From positions 1-26,099 of the forward strand of contig JAAYYJ010000541.1 in the NCBI GenBank assembly GCA_012515455.1: 26,099 nt of DNA, read 5' to 3'. The stretch's first letter is position 1; every line of letters begins with the position of its first letter. The position numbers and the translations under genes were made by a program. This DNA is from Oligosphaeraceae bacterium (lineage in GTDB: Bacteria; Verrucomicrobiota; Lentisphaeria; Oligosphaerales; Oligosphaeraceae). Below the pieces are notes generated by a model. It ran no database searches. It saw only the letters and a list, made by a program, of their open reading frames with translations, and was not told where the DNA came from. This document shows positions 7,509-15,489 of this stretch, in pieces.

Positions 7509-8658
7509 CTGGGTTGCTGGTCATATCGCGGCTTTGCCCAAAAGCGGCATCCGGGATTTTTTTGAGCTGGTGAATTCCATGGCGGATGTGGTCTCCCTGG
7601 GCATCGGCGAGCCTGATTTCGCCACTCCCTGGCATATTCGCGAAGCGACCATATATGCACTGCACCGCGGGTTCACGCATTACACCTCGAATCTGGGCGA
7701 CCTGCGGCTGCGCAAAGCTATAGTAAATTACGCCCAGGACAATTTCGGTCTCAGTTATTCTGCACAGAACGAGTGCATTGTCACAGTTGGAGTCAGCGAG
7801 GGTCTGGACATCCTGATGCGCGCCATCCTGAATCCCGGCGACGAGGTGCTGTACCATGAGCCCTGCTACGTGTCGTATGCGCCGACCATCCGCATGGCGC
7901 ACGCGGTGCCGGTTCCGGTGCAGACGCGGGAGGAACATGATTTCGTGCTTGAGATCGCGGATTTGGAGGCCAAAGTCACGCCCCGGACCAAGGCCCTGCT
8001 GCTGAATTATCCCAACAACCCCACCGGTGCCGGCCTGACCGACGCGGACCGGCAGAAGGTGGCCGATTTTGTGCAGCGGCATGACCTGCTGCTGATCAGC
8101 GATGAGATTTATGAGGAGCTCAGTTATGTGCCGCGCAGCGCCAGCATTGCGTCGTTGCCGGGGATGCGCGAGCGCACTGTGGTTCTGAATGGCATGAGCA
8201 AGGCTTTTGCCATGACCGGGTATCGCCTGGCGTATGCGCTGGGGCCGGCGGCGATCATTGACGCGATGATGAAAATCCATCAGTATTCGATGCTTTGCGC
8301 TCCGGCGCTGTCCCAGGCTGCAGCGGTCGAGGCCTTGCAGCATGGCTCTGCGGCCCGTGAGAGCATGCGGGTAGAGTATGAGCAGCGTCGGAATGTGATC
8401 GTCAAGCGCTTGAATGATATGGGCCTGCGCTGTTTTCTGCCACGGGGGGCATTTTATGTCTTCCCCTGCATCCAAGGTACCGGCCTGAGCTCTTATGAAT
8501 TTGCCCTGCAGCTGTTGCAGAAGAAGAAAGTCGCGGTGGTTCCGGGCACAGCTTTTGGCCCCTGCGGGGAAGGGTTTGTGCGCTGTGCTTATGCTACGGC
8601 TTTGGAAGATATTGAAACCGCGATGAGCAGGATGCAGGAATTCCTGGCCGGGAAATGA
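7483..8658 (+). CDS. PLP-dependent class I aminotransferase, AlaT/PatA-like
   Basis: A 391-residue cytoplasmic fold-type I aminotransferase. Seen motifs are GIGEPDFATP near the N-terminus, NYPNNPTGAGL (172-182), SDEIYEEL with Asp207 and Tyr210 for the cofactor, MSKAFAMTGYRLAY with the Schiff-base Lys240, and a C-terminal FVRCAYA carrying the carboxylate-binding Arg. I chose the ATG at 7483 because AAGGAAGAG lies 8 bases upstream; a TTG at 7459 would add 8 residues. It overlaps the Lrp-type gene by 26 nt, so translation is probably coupled. The likely reaction is transamination of alanine, aspartate or an aromatic amino acid with 2-oxoglutarate; the exact substrate cannot be read from the sequence. 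Confidence 0.92.
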   Translation: MCDSKSPHNWVAGHIAALPKSGIRDFFELVNSMADVVSLGIGEPDFATPWHIREATIYALHRGFTHYTSNLGDLRLRKAIVNYAQDNFGLSYSAQNECIVTVGVSEGLDILMRAILNPGDEVLYHEPCYVSYAPTIRMAHAVPVPVQTREEHDFVLEIADLEAKVTPRTKALLLNYPNNPTGAGLTDADRQKVADFVQRHDLLLISDEIYEELSYVPRSASIASLPGMRERTVVLNGMSKAFAMTGYRLAYALGPAAIIDAMMKIHQYSMLCAPALSQAAAVEALQHGSAARESMRVEYEQRRNVIVKRLNDMGLRCFLPRGAFYVFPCIQGTGLSSYEFALQLLQKKKVAVVPGTAFGPCGEGFVRCAYATALEDIETAMSRMQEFLAGK

Positions 8659-8710
8659 TCCGCAGCGCCCGCAGGGGGGCTTCCGCGCCGTTGCGGACAG
8701 TGGTTCGACT

Positions 8711-9286
8711 ATGCAGATATTGACCAATACATTTTTTATTTTCCCCTTGCCGCTTTGCTCTCCAGAGCAGTATGTCGAGCTGGATATGGGATGCGGCAAA
8801 GGCGGTTTCACCCTGGCTCTGGCGCAGCGCTATCCAGAGCACCTGGTCTTGGCCAGCGATGTGATGATGGGTCGTTTGAAGCTGCTGGAGAAAAAGAAGC
8901 AGCGGCGCAAGCTGGACAATCTGGAGCTGCTGCGGGCGTCCAATCTGGCCCTGGCCTCTTTTCAGCTCCCCCCCCGGAGCATTGACCGCATCCATCTGCT
9001 CTGTCCCGACCCCTGGCCGAAACGCCATCATCGGGTAAAGCGTCTGGTGTGTACAGATTTTGTCACCCGCCTGACCAGAATCCTCAAGCCGGACGGGGTG
9101 GTGCATTTGGCGACTGATAGCGCGCCGTATTTCGACAACTGGCTGGAGATTTTTGCCCATTTCCCGGCTTTTCGGGCGGCGCCGGCAGCCATTGCCGATA
9201 TCGCGGATTTGAAGACTGATTTTGAACTGCAATGGACTGCGCAGGGCATTCCGGTGCGGCATCTCGCCTATCGCCTCCAGGGCTGA
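8711..9286 (+). CDS. trmB: TrmB, tRNA (guanine-N7)-methyltransferase
   Basis: It forms m7G46 in the variable loop of tRNAs using S-adenosylmethionine. The class I methyltransferase motif I is ELDMGCGKGGFTLALAQRYP, followed by the adenosine-binding ASD and the TrmB signature PDPWPKRHHRVKRLV with the family's Lys/Arg/His cluster. The C-terminal half has DGVVHLATDSAPYF and ends with the conserved TxxE-like region altered to ELQWTAQGIPVRHLAYRL. At 191 residues it is shorter than the E. coli enzyme (about 239), because only about 20 residues precede motif I. The start at 8711 has no strong ribosome site. A 38-base inverted repeat (TCCGCA at 8659, TGCGGA at 8692) lies between it and the aminotransferase. 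Confidence 0.9.
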   Translation: MQILTNTFFIFPLPLCSPEQYVELDMGCGKGGFTLALAQRYPEHLVLASDVMMGRLKLLEKKKQRRKLDNLELLRASNLALASFQLPPRSIDRIHLLCPDPWPKRHHRVKRLVCTDFVTRLTRILKPDGVVHLATDSAPYFDNWLEIFAHFPAFRAAPAAIADIADLKTDFELQWTAQGIPVRHLAYRLQG

Positions 9287-9346
9287 ACTGGGTTGGGTCG
9301 CTTTCCGGGATTATGGCTAAGCCTTGGGCAAGGGAGAATCTGCACC

Positions 9347-10159
9347 ATGAACTTATCTCTGGCACTGCTGCAAACCTGCGCCAGCCCGGATCTTCAGGAG
9401 AACCTGCAGGCACTGGACCGGATGCTGGATAGTTTTCTCCAGGAGCCGCCGGACTTGCTGGTGCTGCCGGAATACAGTTTGTGTCTGGGCAGCTTCGCCA
9501 GCCTGGGACGGGCTGCCCGCTCCCAGGAAGACTGGCAGTCTTTGCTGGCCGGGCGCAGCCGCAGGCTTGGCGGTGCTCTGCTGGTTGCCGGCTTGCCCTT
9601 GTCCGAGGACGGGGCGGTCTACAATTCCACTCTGGTGCTTGGACCCGCGGGGGAGATTCTGTCGCGTTATGACAAGCATCATCTGTTCCACTGGTCTCAA
9701 GGCAGCAACGCCGTGGACGAGGGCAGTTTTTTCCAGCCCGGAGCGACCCCGCCGGCGGTTTTCCCCTGGCGGGGCTGGAAGATTGCCCTGGTTACTTGCT
9801 TCGACTTGCGCTTCCCGGCTTTCTGGCAGGCTGCCCGCCCGCGACCGGACCTCTTTCTCTGCCCGGCGGCTTTCACCGATATCACCGGCAAAGCGCATTG
9901 GCGGCCGCTCCTGCAGGCCCGCGCGATCGAGAATCTGGCTTGGGTGGCCGGCATCGGCCTGGGCGGCGAGAACCAGGAAACTGGCTTGGCGCTGCACGGC
10001 CATTCCTGCGTCTTTGACCCCTGGGGACGACGGTACGCAGGCAGTCCGCAGCGTGGCAGCGCAGTATTGCGCTTGATACTGAATCTCGATAGAGTGTCAG
10101 AATGCCGGCGGCGACTGCCGCTGCAACCTGATGATTCCCTGCCATTACCGGAAGCCTGA
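9347..10159 (+). CDS. Carbon-nitrogen hydrolase, omega-amidase (YafV/Nit2)-like
   Basis: A 270-residue nitrilase-superfamily amidase. The catalytic triad is visible: Glu42 in VLPEYSL, Lys110 in SRYDKHHLF, Cys151 in VTCFDLRFPAFW. YDKxHLF together with CFDLRFP resembles the omega-amidase group, which hydrolyses 2-oxoglutaramate or 2-oxosuccinamate released by glutamine or asparagine transaminases. The start at 9347 follows AGGGAGA with a 9-base gap; an in-frame ATG is also possible at 9293. An upstream aminotransferase gene (7483-8658) could supply such substrates. The product could instead act on deaminated glutathione. Confidence 0.87.
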   Translation: MNLSLALLQTCASPDLQENLQALDRMLDSFLQEPPDLLVLPEYSLCLGSFASLGRAARSQEDWQSLLAGRSRRLGGALLVAGLPLSEDGAVYNSTLVLGPAGEILSRYDKHHLFHWSQGSNAVDEGSFFQPGATPPAVFPWRGWKIALVTCFDLRFPAFWQAARPRPDLFLCPAAFTDITGKAHWRPLLQARAIENLAWVAGIGLGGENQETGLALHGHSCVFDPWGRRYAGSPQRGSAVLRLILNLDRVSECRRRLPLQPDDSLPLPEA

Positions 10160-10175
10160 ACTGCCGGAACACAAT

Positions 10176-11420
10176 ATGCCGAATCTCAAATCAATCTGCA
10201 TACCGGCGGCACCGCTGGTTGATATCAGCGCTTTCCTGCCCCTGATCGATCATCCCTTGTTTCAACAGCTGCGTGGACGCAAACAACTGGGCATAAACGA
10301 TCTGGTCTTTCCCGGCGCACAGCATTCACGCTTTGAGCATGCGTTAGGGGTGCTGGCTCTGACCCAGCGGCTCTGCCGCCTGCAGAGTTTTGCGCCTGCC
10401 GACAGCAAGCTCCTGCAGGCTTTCGCCTTGCTGCATGATTTAGGGCATGGACCGTTTTCGCATCAGATTGAGCCGGTGCTGGCTGCGGACCACCACCAAA
10501 TCGGGCAGCAGCGGCTGCTGGAGATTGCGCCGGCCCTGGAGCGCTGTGGGTTGTCGCTGGCTGAGCTGCAGGCGATGCTGGATGGTTCCCATCCGCTGTC
10601 GCCGTGGATTTCCGACCGCAACCTGGGTACCGACAAGCTGGATTATCTACATCGGGACGCCCTGCACATCGGCTTCCAGGGCACGCCGGATATCGAGAAA
10701 ATTCAGCGTTACACGCAGATGACCGGCGCAGGTCTGGCTATTCAGGAGAAATACATCGAGGATGCCAAGCAGCTGCAGAAATTCTACTCGTACCTGCACC
10801 AGCACGGTTATTTGAACAAGACCGCCCTGGGGGTGCAGAGAATGTTACAGCGTGCGGTGCAGGAGGAACTGCTGACTTGCAATGCGAGCGGCAGCGAACT
10901 GTGGCAGATGAACGACCGGCAGCTGCTGTCCTGGCTGGAGAACGCCCGTTCCGAGCTCAGCCGGGTGTTTCTCCGCCGCTTGGAATCCCGGGCCATACAC
11001 CGGACCTTCCTGGCGCTCAAGCCCGCCGGTTATGGTTTTGTGGAGCGGACCACCGGCAAGGAGCTGGTAGTACAGGAATGGTCCCGCGCTGAATTGAGCA
11101 AATTCAGCCATTGTTATCAGGATATCAGCCGTTTGCGGGCTCTGGAAGATGAGCTGGCGGCCGGCTGCGGGATGCAGCCAGGTGATATCCTGTTCGCGGC
11201 CATGCCGTATTTCACCAAACTTATCCCTCAGGATTTGCGGGTCTCTACCGGCACTGCCGAGCGCGATTACTGGCTGCTGGAGCAGGACAAGGACCACCTG
11301 CGCTCTTTGGAGAGCGATTACCTGCGGACCTTTGCGGTGCGGCTGCTGGTGATACCGGAAAAGCGCGCGGCCTTGGCCGCTCAAGCCGGCACCGTCAGCG
11401 CTATTCTGAAGGCAAAATGA
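10176..11420 (+). CDS. HD-superfamily phosphohydrolase, SAMHD1/dGTPase-like
   Basis: A 414-residue metal-dependent phosphohydrolase. The ligands follow the SAMHD1/YwfO order: His55 in PGAQHSRFEHALGVL, His87-Asp88 in LLHDLGHGPFSH, and Asp153 in GTDKLDYLHRDA. The family includes dNTP triphosphohydrolases, but substrate cannot be assigned. The ATG at 10176 lies 16 bases after the nitrilase stop, with only a weak GGA ribosome site; the frame is open back to 10131, which would overlap the nitrilase. It is distinct from the second HD protein at 16372, which belongs to another HD group. Confidence 0.88.
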   Translation: MPNLKSICIPAAPLVDISAFLPLIDHPLFQQLRGRKQLGINDLVFPGAQHSRFEHALGVLALTQRLCRLQSFAPADSKLLQAFALLHDLGHGPFSHQIEPVLAADHHQIGQQRLLEIAPALERCGLSLAELQAMLDGSHPLSPWISDRNLGTDKLDYLHRDALHIGFQGTPDIEKIQRYTQMTGAGLAIQEKYIEDAKQLQKFYSYLHQHGYLNKTALGVQRMLQRAVQEELLTCNASGSELWQMNDRQLLSWLENARSELSRVFLRRLESRAIHRTFLALKPAGYGFVERTTGKELVVQEWSRAELSKFSHCYQDISRLRALEDELAAGCGMQPGDILFAAMPYFTKLIPQDLRVSTGTAERDYWLLEQDKDHLRSLESDYLRTFAVRLLVIPEKRAALAAQAGTVSAILKAK

Positions 11421-11479
11421 TTACCGCGCATATTGCGCTTTGGATGTTTAAAAGGATCGAATAACAAGAGGAGTGGGCA

Positions 11480-12262
11480 ATGGAAATAGAGCATATTCGC
11501 AATAAGCGCGCTTTCATCTGCGATATGGATGGCGTGATCTACCACGGTAATCACTTGTTGCCCGGCGCGGCCGAATTCGTTGCCTTTCTCAAAGAGCAGC
11601 AGAAGCAGTTCCTGTTCCTGACCAACAGCAGCGAACGCTCGCCGCGGGAGCTCAGCGAGAAGCTGGCCCGCTTGGGCATAAAGGTCGATGAGAGCCATTT
11701 CTACACCAGTGCGCTCTCCACCGCCGCGTTCCTAGCCAGTCAGAAGCCCGGCGGCAGCGCCTATGTCATTGGCGAGGCCGGCCTGATTCAGGCCTTGTAT
11801 GAGGTCGGATTCTCCATGAATAACGTTGATCCGGACTATGTGGTCATCGGTGAAACCCGTTCTTATAATTTTGAGAAGATCGAGGATGCGGTGGCACTGT
11901 TGCGCAAGGGCGCCAAGCTGATTGGCACCAATCCGGATATGACTGGTCCGACCGAGCGGGGCATCGTACCGGCCACTGGCGCATTAGTGGCTCCAATCGA
12001 GATGGCTGCCGGCTGTAAGGCGTATTTTTTAGGCAAGCCGAATCCGCTGATGATGCGCATCGCCTTGAAGAAACTCAAGACAGCTCCGGAGGATACGGTA
12101 ATTGTCGGTGACCGGATGGATACCGACATCATCTCCGGCATCGAATCAGAGCTGGAGACGGTGCTGGTTTTTTCCGGGGTGACAGCCCCGGAAGAGCTCA
12201 AGCAGTTTGGCTACGCGCCGACTTTTGCCTTGCCCGGGGTGGGGGCGATAGCACGACTCTGA
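11480..12262 (+). CDS. HAD-IIA family sugar-phosphatase, NagD-like
   Basis: A 260-residue HAD hydrolase of subfamily IIA (NagD, 4-nitrophenylphosphatase, AraL type). Motif I is CDMDGVIYHG, with nucleophile Asp15 and acid/base Asp17. Motif II is FLTNSS, motif III includes the Lys of LGKPNPLMM, and motif IV is VGDRMDTDI. The C2A cap between motifs II and III has the usual GEAGL and VVIGETRSYNF blocks. It likely dephosphorylates sugar phosphates or nucleoside monophosphates. A clear AAGAGGAG lies 6 bases before the ATG. It is followed by a hairpin shared with the convergent purC. Confidence 0.92.
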   Translation: MEIEHIRNKRAFICDMDGVIYHGNHLLPGAAEFVAFLKEQQKQFLFLTNSSERSPRELSEKLARLGIKVDESHFYTSALSTAAFLASQKPGGSAYVIGEAGLIQALYEVGFSMNNVDPDYVVIGETRSYNFEKIEDAVALLRKGAKLIGTNPDMTGPTERGIVPATGALVAPIEMAAGCKAYFLGKPNPLMMRIALKKLKTAPEDTVIVGDRMDTDIISGIESELETVLVFSGVTAPEELKQFGYAPTFALPGVGAIARL

Positions 12263-12285
12263 ACCGCGCTGCGGGGAGGAAGAAA

Positions 12286-12334
12286 CCGGGGCCGGCGGCG
12301 CATTGCCGCTCCGGTCCCGGCGGGACTGGGTTTT
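12286..12334. terminator. GC-rich hairpin between convergent HAD gene and purC
   Basis: CCGGGGCCGG (12286-12295) pairs with CCGGTCCCGG (12311-12320), including one G-T pair. An inner CGGC/GCCG stem closes a 5-base GCATT loop across a 2-base bulge. TTTT follows at 12331-12334 on the plus strand, about 10 bases past the stem. The position between converging genes supports a terminator role, although the T-run is short and displaced. Confidence 0.45.
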
Positions 12335-12347
12335 CTGCCAGCAGCGG

Positions 12348-13031
12348 TTACTTACCCAGCACAGCGGCTACCACTTCGTCGGGCTGCAGCCATTTGCCGT
12401 CTTTGAAACAGCGCATATTCCCGGCTGAGATTTCATCAATCAGCAGCAGTTCGCCCTTGGCATTGCGTCCGTATTCGAATTTGATATCATAGAGTTCGAG
12501 ACCGTGGTCAGCCAGTCTGGCTTTGACAATGGCGCCGATTTTCTGGGTCATGGCCTTGATGGTGTCGTATTCCTGCTCACTGAGCACACCGAGAACCACC
12601 AAGGTATCCTTGGTGGCCAGCGGGTCATCGCGATCATCATCCTTGAAAGTCATCTCCACCAGACCGGGAAGATCCTGCCCCTGCTGGCAATAATCGCCGT
12701 ACCGCCGGAAGAACGACCCCACCGCCTTGTACCGGAGCACCACTTCCAGACCTTTGCCGAAAGGGCGGCAGGGCACTACCGTCATGGTGGCCTTATCCAA
12801 GTCACTGGAGACGTAGTGGGTGGTCACACCAGCATCGGCCAAAGACTCAAAAAAATATTTAGTCAGCCGCAGGCAATTGCGCCCGTTGCCCTCGATCTTG
12901 GCTCCAACGGTATTTGCTCCGGGATCGAAGACCCCGTTGGTGCCGGTCACATCATCTTTGAATTGCAGCAGATAATTCCCGTCCGCCAGTTTGAAGACAT
13001 CTTTGGTTTTTCCCTTGTAGACAAGTTCCAT
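12348..13031 (-). CDS. purC: SAICAR synthetase (PurC), short divergent form
   Basis: PurC joins CAIR and aspartate using ATP to give SAICAR in de novo purine synthesis. The 227-residue protein starts with the family's LVYKGKTKDVFKL and FKDDVTG, then GLEVVLRYKAVGSFFRRYG, YDIKFEYGR, and LLIDEISAGNMR. The usual DEISPDTCR-type motif is replaced by DEISAGNMRCFKDG, and the usual VRNxxAGS by LRYKAVGS. As I recall, a similar variant occurs as PurC in some Clostridia, so this is probably a known clade and not a broken gene. AGGAG lies 6 bases before the ATG. No other purine gene is in the window, so activity on another substrate cannot be excluded. Confidence 0.82.
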   Translation of the reverse strand: MELVYKGKTKDVFKLADGNYLLQFKDDVTGTNGVFDPGANTVGAKIEGNGRNCLRLTKYFFESLADAGVTTHYVSSDLDKATMTVVPCRPFGKGLEVVLRYKAVGSFFRRYGDYCQQGQDLPGLVEMTFKDDDRDDPLATKDTLVVLGVLSEQEYDTIKAMTQKIGAIVKARLADHGLELYDIKFEYGRNAKGELLLIDEISAGNMRCFKDGKWLQPDEVVAAVLGK

Positions 13032-13122
13032 CGCCTTCTCCTTTTGTCAGTTATGTGTATCGTCAGAAATTTTTGCGCCGGGCTGAATTGCGGCTGTACT
13101 GCAGCATCATTGCGCTATTTGC

Positions 13123-13152
13123 ATAATATAATGCCCGGTTGGGGGTTGTCAT
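13123..13152 (-). promoter_or_regulatory. Candidate sigma70-type promoter for purC
   Basis: On the minus strand, ATGACA (13152-13147) and TATTAT (13128-13123) are separated by 18 bases; each differs from consensus at one position. This predicts a 5' leader of about 80 bases ahead of purC. I see no purine riboswitch in that leader. Confidence 0.4.
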
Positions 13153-13215
13153 AACGCGTTAATGTACGAAATCTCGGGATGAGCACTTGTAAGAGGCAGT
13201 GAGCGGCCGGGGAGC

Positions 13216-15432
13216 TTATTTCGCGGTGCGTCCGAACAGCACCGCCACGGTACTGTGCCAAGGCAGCGGGCGGCCAACCGGCAGGCTGTCCCGCAGGCGC
13301 AACACGTCCTGCTGCGACAGCCCGGCCCGGCGCAGCCGTTCGGCATAGCTGCCGTTGCGTTCAGCGAACCAGTGTTGCAGCTGTGCCGCACTGATAATCT
13401 GTTCGCGGTGGAAGGACAGTACCTCCATCTGCCAGGTTAACGCGGTGGTCTGACTGAGTTCCTGCAGCAGAGTATTTTCGTCCCAGGACAACCATGCATC
13501 CTGGCTGTCGCAGTAGACCTTCTCTTCCGCCGACTGCAGCTGCTGGCGCCATTCATCCTGCCCCGCCGGCAGGAACTCGCTCAGGCGCTGACCTCGGCGA
13601 GGGATGTTCTCCAGCAGGCAGATTCGTCCGGAAGGGGTCAGCCATGCCGGCAGACTGGCCGCCAGGCCAAGGCGGTCGTGGCTGGAGCAGAGGATATTGC
13701 GGCCGATAATAGCATCGAAGCGGACTGTGCCCTGCTCCTGCGCCGCCAGCAGCCCCGGCAGTTCCCGGGGCTCGCCGATGAGAATGGCAGGGCGGCGCAA
13801 ATCGGGCAGGTTCTGTGACTGCTCCCGCAGCAGCTGGGCGGCAGGCTGGCTCCTGACCAGGCTCCACAGGCCTCCTTCCGGCGTCTGCCGCAGCGCCTCC
13901 CAGGTGAAGACTCCGCTGTCGCCGGAGAGGTCCAGCACGAGTTCATGGCGCTGCAGGGCGACCTTGCCAAAGAGGTGCTCCCGGAGATGGCCGAGGATAT
14001 TGCCCTGGGCTTCCACCGCCCGGGCCAGCCAGCGTTCCGAGTTCTTGTCGGCCGGGCTGAAGCTGAGGATTTCCGGCGAGGCGAGCTGGCCTTCTTTTTC
14101 CAGCAGCGCGGCCAATTGCAGTTCCCGGCGACGGCGGATTGCCTCGGAGAGATTTTTTTCGTAGCCGATTTCGCCCGGTTCATAGAAAATCTTCCCCTGC
14201 AGGGCGGTCGGCAGATATTGTTGTGCGACCCAGTGATCCCGGTAGGCATGCGGGTACTGATAGCCGGCGCCGTGTCCGAAGCCTTCCTTGTCGCGGCTGG
14301 CATCGCGCAAGTGGTTGGGCACTTCGCCTTCCCGCTCCTCGCCCACCAGCTTCAGGGCATCGAAGAATCCCATCACCGAATTGGATTTCGGGGCGGTGGC
14401 ACAGTACAGGGCCGCGTGAGCCAGAGGATAATGACCTTCGGGCAAGCCGATGCGGTCGAAGGACTCTGCCGCCGCGATCACGAAGGGCAGGGCCTGCGGG
14501 TCTGCCTGCCCGATGTCCTCGCTGGCGAAGATGACCATCCGGCGGAAGATGAAGCGCGGGTCTTCGCCGGCATAGACCATCTTGGCTAGCCAGTAGAGAG
14601 TCGCATCCGGGTCGGAACCCCGCATTGATTTAATGAAGGCGCTGATGGTGTCGAAGTGATAATCGCCTTCGCGGTCGTAGAGCACCGCCCGGCGCTGGAT
14701 GGATTCCTCCGCCACCTCCAGGGTGATCCGGATGCGCCCGGCAGCATCGGGGGCGGTGGTCTCCACCGCCAGCTCCAGGGCATTCAGCGCTGCCCGGGCG
14801 TCGCCATTGGCCACCCCGGCCAGATGCTCCAGAGCCTCCGGGGCAATCTCCGTCTGGAGTTGCCCGTAACCGCGTTCGCGGTCCAGCAGCGCCTGCCGGA
14901 TGATGGCTTGGATATCATTCTCCTGCAGCGGCTTGAGCTGGAAAATCCGGCTGCGGCTGACCAAGGCCCGGTTGACGGTGAAATAGGGGTTCTCGGTGGT
15001 CGCCCCAATCAGGATCACGGTGCCGTTTTCCACCCAGGGCAGCAAGGCGTCCTGCTGGGCTTTGTTCCAGCGGTGGACTTCGTCGATAAACAGGATGGTG
15101 CGCTGCTGGAATTCGCCCAGGCGGCGCTGTGCGGCCTGGGTGATCTCACGCAAATCCGCAATCCCGGCCATGACCGCGTTGAGGGTCACAAAAAAACTGC
15201 GGGTGGTGTTGGCGATGACACTGGCGAGGGTAGTCTTGCCGGTCCCGGGCGGGCCGTAGAACAGCAGTGAGGAGAGCTGGTCGGCCTGGATGGCCCGGCG
15301 CAGCAGTCGCCCCGGGGCCAGGATGTGCTCCTGGCCGATATATTCCTCCAAGGTGCGCGGACGCATCCGGGCCGCCAGAGGCTGCTCGTCTTTGAGGAGC
15401 TTTTCGCGGGCATGGTCGAAGAGGCTGCGCAT
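13216..15432 (-). CDS. rarA: RarA (MgsA) AAA+ ATPase fused to a methyltransferase-like C-terminal domain
   Basis: RarA acts at stalled replication forks with SSB and RecA. Residues 1-440 cover a full RarA: Walker A GPPGTGKTT (60-68), Walker B ILFIDEVHRWNK, sensor 1 LIGATTENPY, sensor-2/lid NGDARAALNALE, and the tetramerisation part with SEDIGQADPQAL and CAPKSNSVM. Some 300 further residues follow, with a Rossmann-like LDLSGDSGVFTWEA (500-513) and a FDAIIGRNIL strand resembling a degenerate SAM-methyltransferase. Cyanobacterial genomes carry a RarA/unknown-domain fusion of similar length. I chose the ATG at 15432 (MRSLFDHARE); a GTG at 15450 would add six residues, and neither has a good ribosome site. 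The total is 738 residues. Confidence 0.88.
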   Translation of the reverse strand: MRSLFDHAREKLLKDEQPLAARMRPRTLEEYIGQEHILAPGRLLRRAIQADQLSSLLFYGPPGTGKTTLASVIANTTRSFFVTLNAVMAGIADLREITQAAQRRLGEFQQRTILFIDEVHRWNKAQQDALLPWVENGTVILIGATTENPYFTVNRALVSRSRIFQLKPLQENDIQAIIRQALLDRERGYGQLQTEIAPEALEHLAGVANGDARAALNALELAVETTAPDAAGRIRITLEVAEESIQRRAVLYDREGDYHFDTISAFIKSMRGSDPDATLYWLAKMVYAGEDPRFIFRRMVIFASEDIGQADPQALPFVIAAAESFDRIGLPEGHYPLAHAALYCATAPKSNSVMGFFDALKLVGEEREGEVPNHLRDASRDKEGFGHGAGYQYPHAYRDHWVAQQYLPTALQGKIFYEPGEIGYEKNLSEAIRRRRELQLAALLEKEGQLASPEILSFSPADKNSERWLARAVEAQGNILGHLREHLFGKVALQRHELVLDLSGDSGVFTWEALRQTPEGGLWSLVRSQPAAQLLREQSQNLPDLRRPAILIGEPRELPGLLAAQEQGTVRFDAIIGRNILCSSHDRLGLAASLPAWLTPSGRICLLENIPRRGQRLSEFLPAGQDEWRQQLQSAEEKVYCDSQDAWLSWDENTLLQELSQTTALTWQMEVLSFHREQIISAAQLQHWFAERNGSYAERLRRAGLSQQDVLRLRDSLPVGRPLPWHSTVAVLFGRTAK

Positions 15433-15489
15433 CGTGGCATTCAGAAACACCGACTGGGGCTTTGGCGGCCTGCCAGTCCTGGTACTGTC

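Noticed and set aside
8659..8697. Terminator between the aminotransferase and trmB
   Set aside because: The TCCGCA/TGCGGA stem has no T-run after it on the plus strand and encloses a large GC-rich loop; evidence is too weak.
7498..8811. 437-codon minus-strand frame
   Set aside because: It is antisense to the aminotransferase and is His/Arg/Gln-rich without motifs.
13032..13122. Purine riboswitch in the purC leader
   Set aside because: The short leader lacks the conserved three-way-junction core sequences of purine-type riboswitches.
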